A stretch of 64,000 bases of DNA from Avipropionibacterium sp050157065 (GTDB lineage: Bacteria; Actinomycetota; Actinomycetes; Propionibacteriales; Propionibacteriaceae). The position numbers and the translations under genes were made by a program. The first letter of the stretch is position 1, and every line of letters starts with the position of its first letter. The notes under the pieces were generated by a model. It had not been told where the DNA came from and did no database searches. It worked only from the letters and a program-made list of their open reading frames with translations. Below are positions 62,227-64,000 of this stretch, in pieces. The stretch is taken from NCBI GenBank assembly GCA_050157065.1, contig CP189573.1; one strand, 5' to 3'.

Positions 62227-63101
62227 CACACGGTGATCGGCGGAGGTGGGGTGGACGGAACCGTCAGGATCTCTGCTCCGGTTGGCGTGACGACGATCGT
62301 GTTCTCGAACTGGGCGACCATCGAACGGTCCTGGGTGACCACGGTCCAGCCGTCGTCCCACTGCTCCCAGTCGATCCCGCCCAAGGTGATCATGGGCTCG
62401 ACGGTGAACGTCATCCCGGCCTCCATCACCGTGTCGAACCGCGGCTCGTCGTAGTGCGGGATCACCAGTCCGGAGTGGAAGGAGGTGTGCACTCCGTGCC
62501 CGGTGTAGTCGGTGACGACTCCGTACCCGAACCGCTTCGCGTAGCTCTCGATCACCCGGCCGATCACGTTCACCTGACGCCCCGGCCGGATCGCCTTGAT
62601 GCCACGGAGCATGGCCTCCTGGGTGCGCTGGGTGAGCAACCGCGCCTCGGTGGCGACGTCACCGCAGAAGAAGGTGTAGCAGGAGTCGCCGTGCACCCCG
62701 TCGAGGAAGACGGTGATGTCGACCTTGACCAGTTCGCCGTCCTCCATCGGGCGGGTGTCGGGGATGCCGTGGCAGATCACCTCGTTGATCGAGGTGCACA
62801 CCGCCTTCGGGAACCCGCGGTAGCCGACCGTCGACGGGTAGGCCCCGTGGTCGCAGATGTACTCGTGCGCGATCGCGTCCAGTTCGTCGGTGGTCACCCC
62901 CGGCCTGATGTGGCGACCCACCTCCTGGATGGTGTCGGCCGACAGCCGGCCGGCGGCGCGCATCTTCTCGATGGTCTCGGCCGACTGCACGTGGCTGCCG
63001 TGGTACGGCTTCGGGCGCGACTTGTCGACGTACTCGGGGCGCGGGATGCTCGCCGGCACCGGTCGTCGCGGGGTGATCGTGGCAGGTCGTACAGGAGTCA
63101 C
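62226..63101 (-). CDS. map: Type I methionine aminopeptidase
   Basis: 291 residues with an N-terminal extension of about 40 residues, containing a Pro-rich segment, as in mycobacterial MetAP1c. All five metal ligands of the M24A family are visible: D in VKVDITVFLDG, D in HGDSCYTF, H in GHGVHTSFH, E in TVEPMI, and E in QFENTI. Removes the initiator Met. GTG start 6 nt after TACGAT. Confidence 0.94.
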   Translation of the reverse strand: MTPVRPATITPRRPVPASIPRPEYVDKSRPKPYHGSHVQSAETIEKMRAAGRLSADTIQEVGRHIRPGVTTDELDAIAHEYICDHGAYPSTVGYRGFPKAVCTSINEVICHGIPDTRPMEDGELVKVDITVFLDGVHGDSCYTFFCGDVATEARLLTQRTQEAMLRGIKAIRPGRQVNVIGRVIESYAKRFGYGVVTDYTGHGVHTSFHSGLVIPHYDEPRFDTVMEAGMTFTVEPMITLGGIDWEQWDDGWTVVTQDRSMVAQFENTIVVTPTGAEILTVPSTPPPPITV

Positions 63102-63107
63102 CGCCCC

Positions 63108-63113
63108 ATCGTA
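63108..63113 (-). promoter_or_regulatory. -10 element of map (near-leaderless)
   Basis: On the minus strand TACGAT ends 6 nt before the GTG start of the methionine aminopeptidase gene, with no ribosome-binding site between. Confidence 0.45.
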
Positions 63114-63151
63114 CGGAACCCGTCCGCCCGTCCGCGCCCGAGCGTGGTGGC

Positions 63152-63157
63152 TAGGTT
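63152..63157 (+). promoter_or_regulatory. -10 element of the small acidic protein gene
   Basis: TAGGTT, about 41 nt before the ATG at 63199; the leader holds GGGAGGG at 8 nt from the start. Confidence 0.4.
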
Positions 63158-63198
63158 GGTCCTGACAGAGACGTGATCGAGAACGGGAGGGCCAACTC

Positions 63199-63396
63199 AT
63201 GCCGCAGGGTGACTTCTACTACTGCCTCAAGCACCGCACCGTCGAGCCGTACGAGGGCTGCCCGGCCAGTGACCGGCTCGGCCCCTACCCGGACCGCCAG
63301 TCCGCCGAGGCCGCGCTGACCACCGCCGCCGAACGCAACGAGGAGTGGGACGAGGACCCCAACTGGAACGACGACGAGGACGACGACCGGGCCTGA
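63199..63396 (+). CDS. Small acidic conserved protein
   Basis: 65 residues. FYYCLKHRTVEPYEGCPASDRLGPYPDRQSAEAAL has two Cys, an aromatic start and an SPOR-like length, followed by an Asp/Glu/Asn-rich tail (EEWDEDPNWNDDEDDD). This pattern occurs in short uncharacterised actinobacterial proteins. A good GGGAGGG site and its own promoter support expression. Confidence 0.75.
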   Translation: MPQGDFYYCLKHRTVEPYEGCPASDRLGPYPDRQSAEAALTTAAERNEEWDEDPNWNDDEDDDRA

Positions 63397-63478
63397 ACCC
63401 GTTCCGCCCGAAACTGTCGGACCCGACTGGGATCCTTGTCACACAAGCCTTTCCACACGGGGCGAACGAGGAGGAACG

Positions 63479-64000
63479 ATGGTGGCAGAGCAGCAACACT
63501 CAGCGGGGTCGGCGGGGTCGGCGGGGCGGCGCGTACGGCGGCCGCAGCTCGACGCCGCCCAGACCGACCGGGCCATCGGGGCGCTGGTCGGTGCTGCCAC
63601 CGGCGACGCCCTCGGCGCGGGCTACGAGTTCGGCTCCGCCCGACTCGACGGTGCCCCGGCGATGATCGGCGGCGGGCTGGGCGGGTTCGCGCCGGGGGAG
63701 TGGACCGACGACACGGCCCAGACGTACGCGATCGCCGAGGTCGCCGGCACCGGCGCCGACCTCCGCCACGAGTCCGCGTTGGATGCCGTCGCCGGACTCT
63801 TCGCCGACTGGTACGCCAGCCACCCGCCCGACGTCGGGATCCTCACCCGGCAGGTGCTCGGCGCCGCCGGGCGGCAGCCGAGTGCGGAAGCCATGCGGGC
63901 CGCCGCGGCACGTGCCCACCACGCGTCCGGGCGCTCGGCCGGCAACGGCACGTTGATGCGGACCTCGCCGGTCGCGCTGGCCCACCTCGGCGACTCGGCG
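63479..64000 (+). CDS. ADP-ribosylglycohydrolase-family protein (3' end outside window)
   Basis: 174 residues visible, no stop before the window ends. GALVGAATGDALGAGYEF, EWTDDTAQTYAI (the metal-binding WTDDT) and SAGNGTLMRTSPVAL are the DraG/ADP-ribosylglycohydrolase signatures. It would remove ADP-ribose from proteins or nucleic acids; DraG-like members also regulate nitrogenase, but no such context is seen. ATG at 63479 with GAGGA upstream. Confidence 0.85.
   Translation, partial: MVAEQQHSAGSAGSAGRRVRRPQLDAAQTDRAIGALVGAATGDALGAGYEFGSARLDGAPAMIGGGLGGFAPGEWTDDTAQTYAIAEVAGTGADLRHESALDAVAGLFADWYASHPPDVGILTRQVLGAAGRQPSAEAMRAAAARAHHASGRSAGNGTLMRTSPVALAHLGDSA

Overview
The window is very GC-rich, gene-dense DNA from an actinobacterium. 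GTG starts, four-base ATGA/GTGA overlaps and leaderless starts are common. The order glgA<>glgC, O-methyltransferase, ECF sigma factor, anti-sigma factor, HtrA, tatB, mrp and an MgtE-N/CBS protein matches the Mycobacterium tuberculosis region Rv1212c-Rv1232c, as I know it. Together with the LAxTG sorting signal and the RNase P RNA this places it firmly in Actinomycetota. A propionibacterial relative is my guess, not something the sequence proves. I see no transposases, integrases, tRNA or rRNA genes, or CRISPR arrays.

Layout. 1-6.7 kb: the 3' part of a giant repeat-built, sortase-anchored surface protein. 6.8-12.3 kb: a membrane protein, the divergent glycogen genes glgA and glgC, an O-methyltransferase and dapA. 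12.4-20.0 kb: an envelope-stress and housekeeping block (sigE-type sigma factor, an anti-sigma factor fused to an RseB-like sensor, HtrA, TatB, Mrp, DUF1003 and MgtE-N/CBS proteins). 20.1-49.8 kb: a 30-kb cell-surface glycopolymer locus. It carries all six steps of CMP-pseudaminic acid synthesis (pseB, pseC, pseH, pseG, pseI and an SpsF/PseF-type cytidylyltransferase), two GT2 glycosyltransferases, a protein with bacterial sialyltransferase motifs and six large polytopic GT-C-like membrane proteins. It also has an ACP/AMP-ligase/SDR cassette, two copies of an unrecognised two-gene module, and an ABC-2 polysaccharide exporter. 49.9-64 kb: housekeeping genes (ATP-dependent DNA ligase, stress protein, GPP34, Xaa-Pro aminopeptidase, NIPA-like transporter, phosphatase, zinc-ribbon protein, RNB nuclease, rnpB, methyltransferase, deaminase, methionine aminopeptidase, ADP-ribosylglycohydrolase), plus a PhyH-type dioxygenase gene broken by two nonsense codons.

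How it may work together (inference). The pse genes make CMP-pseudaminic acid in the cytosol. The sialyltransferase-like protein at 21.0 kb and/or the two paralogous GT-B-like proteins at 31 and 41 kb are candidates for transferring it. GT2 enzymes extend the chain inside and GT-C enzymes act outside on polyprenyl-phosphate sugars. The TagGH/Wzm-Wzt-like transporter exports the product, possibly a nonulosonic-acid wall polymer like the teichulosonic acids known from other actinobacteria. The ACP cassette could provide an unusual acyl group. The most noteworthy points are the complete Pse pathway with its unassigned transferases, the duplicated two-gene module, the double Trp-to-stop pseudogene, the RseA-RseB fusion, and a regular -10 to start-codon spacing that marks leaderless genes and is calibrated by the rnpB promoter.
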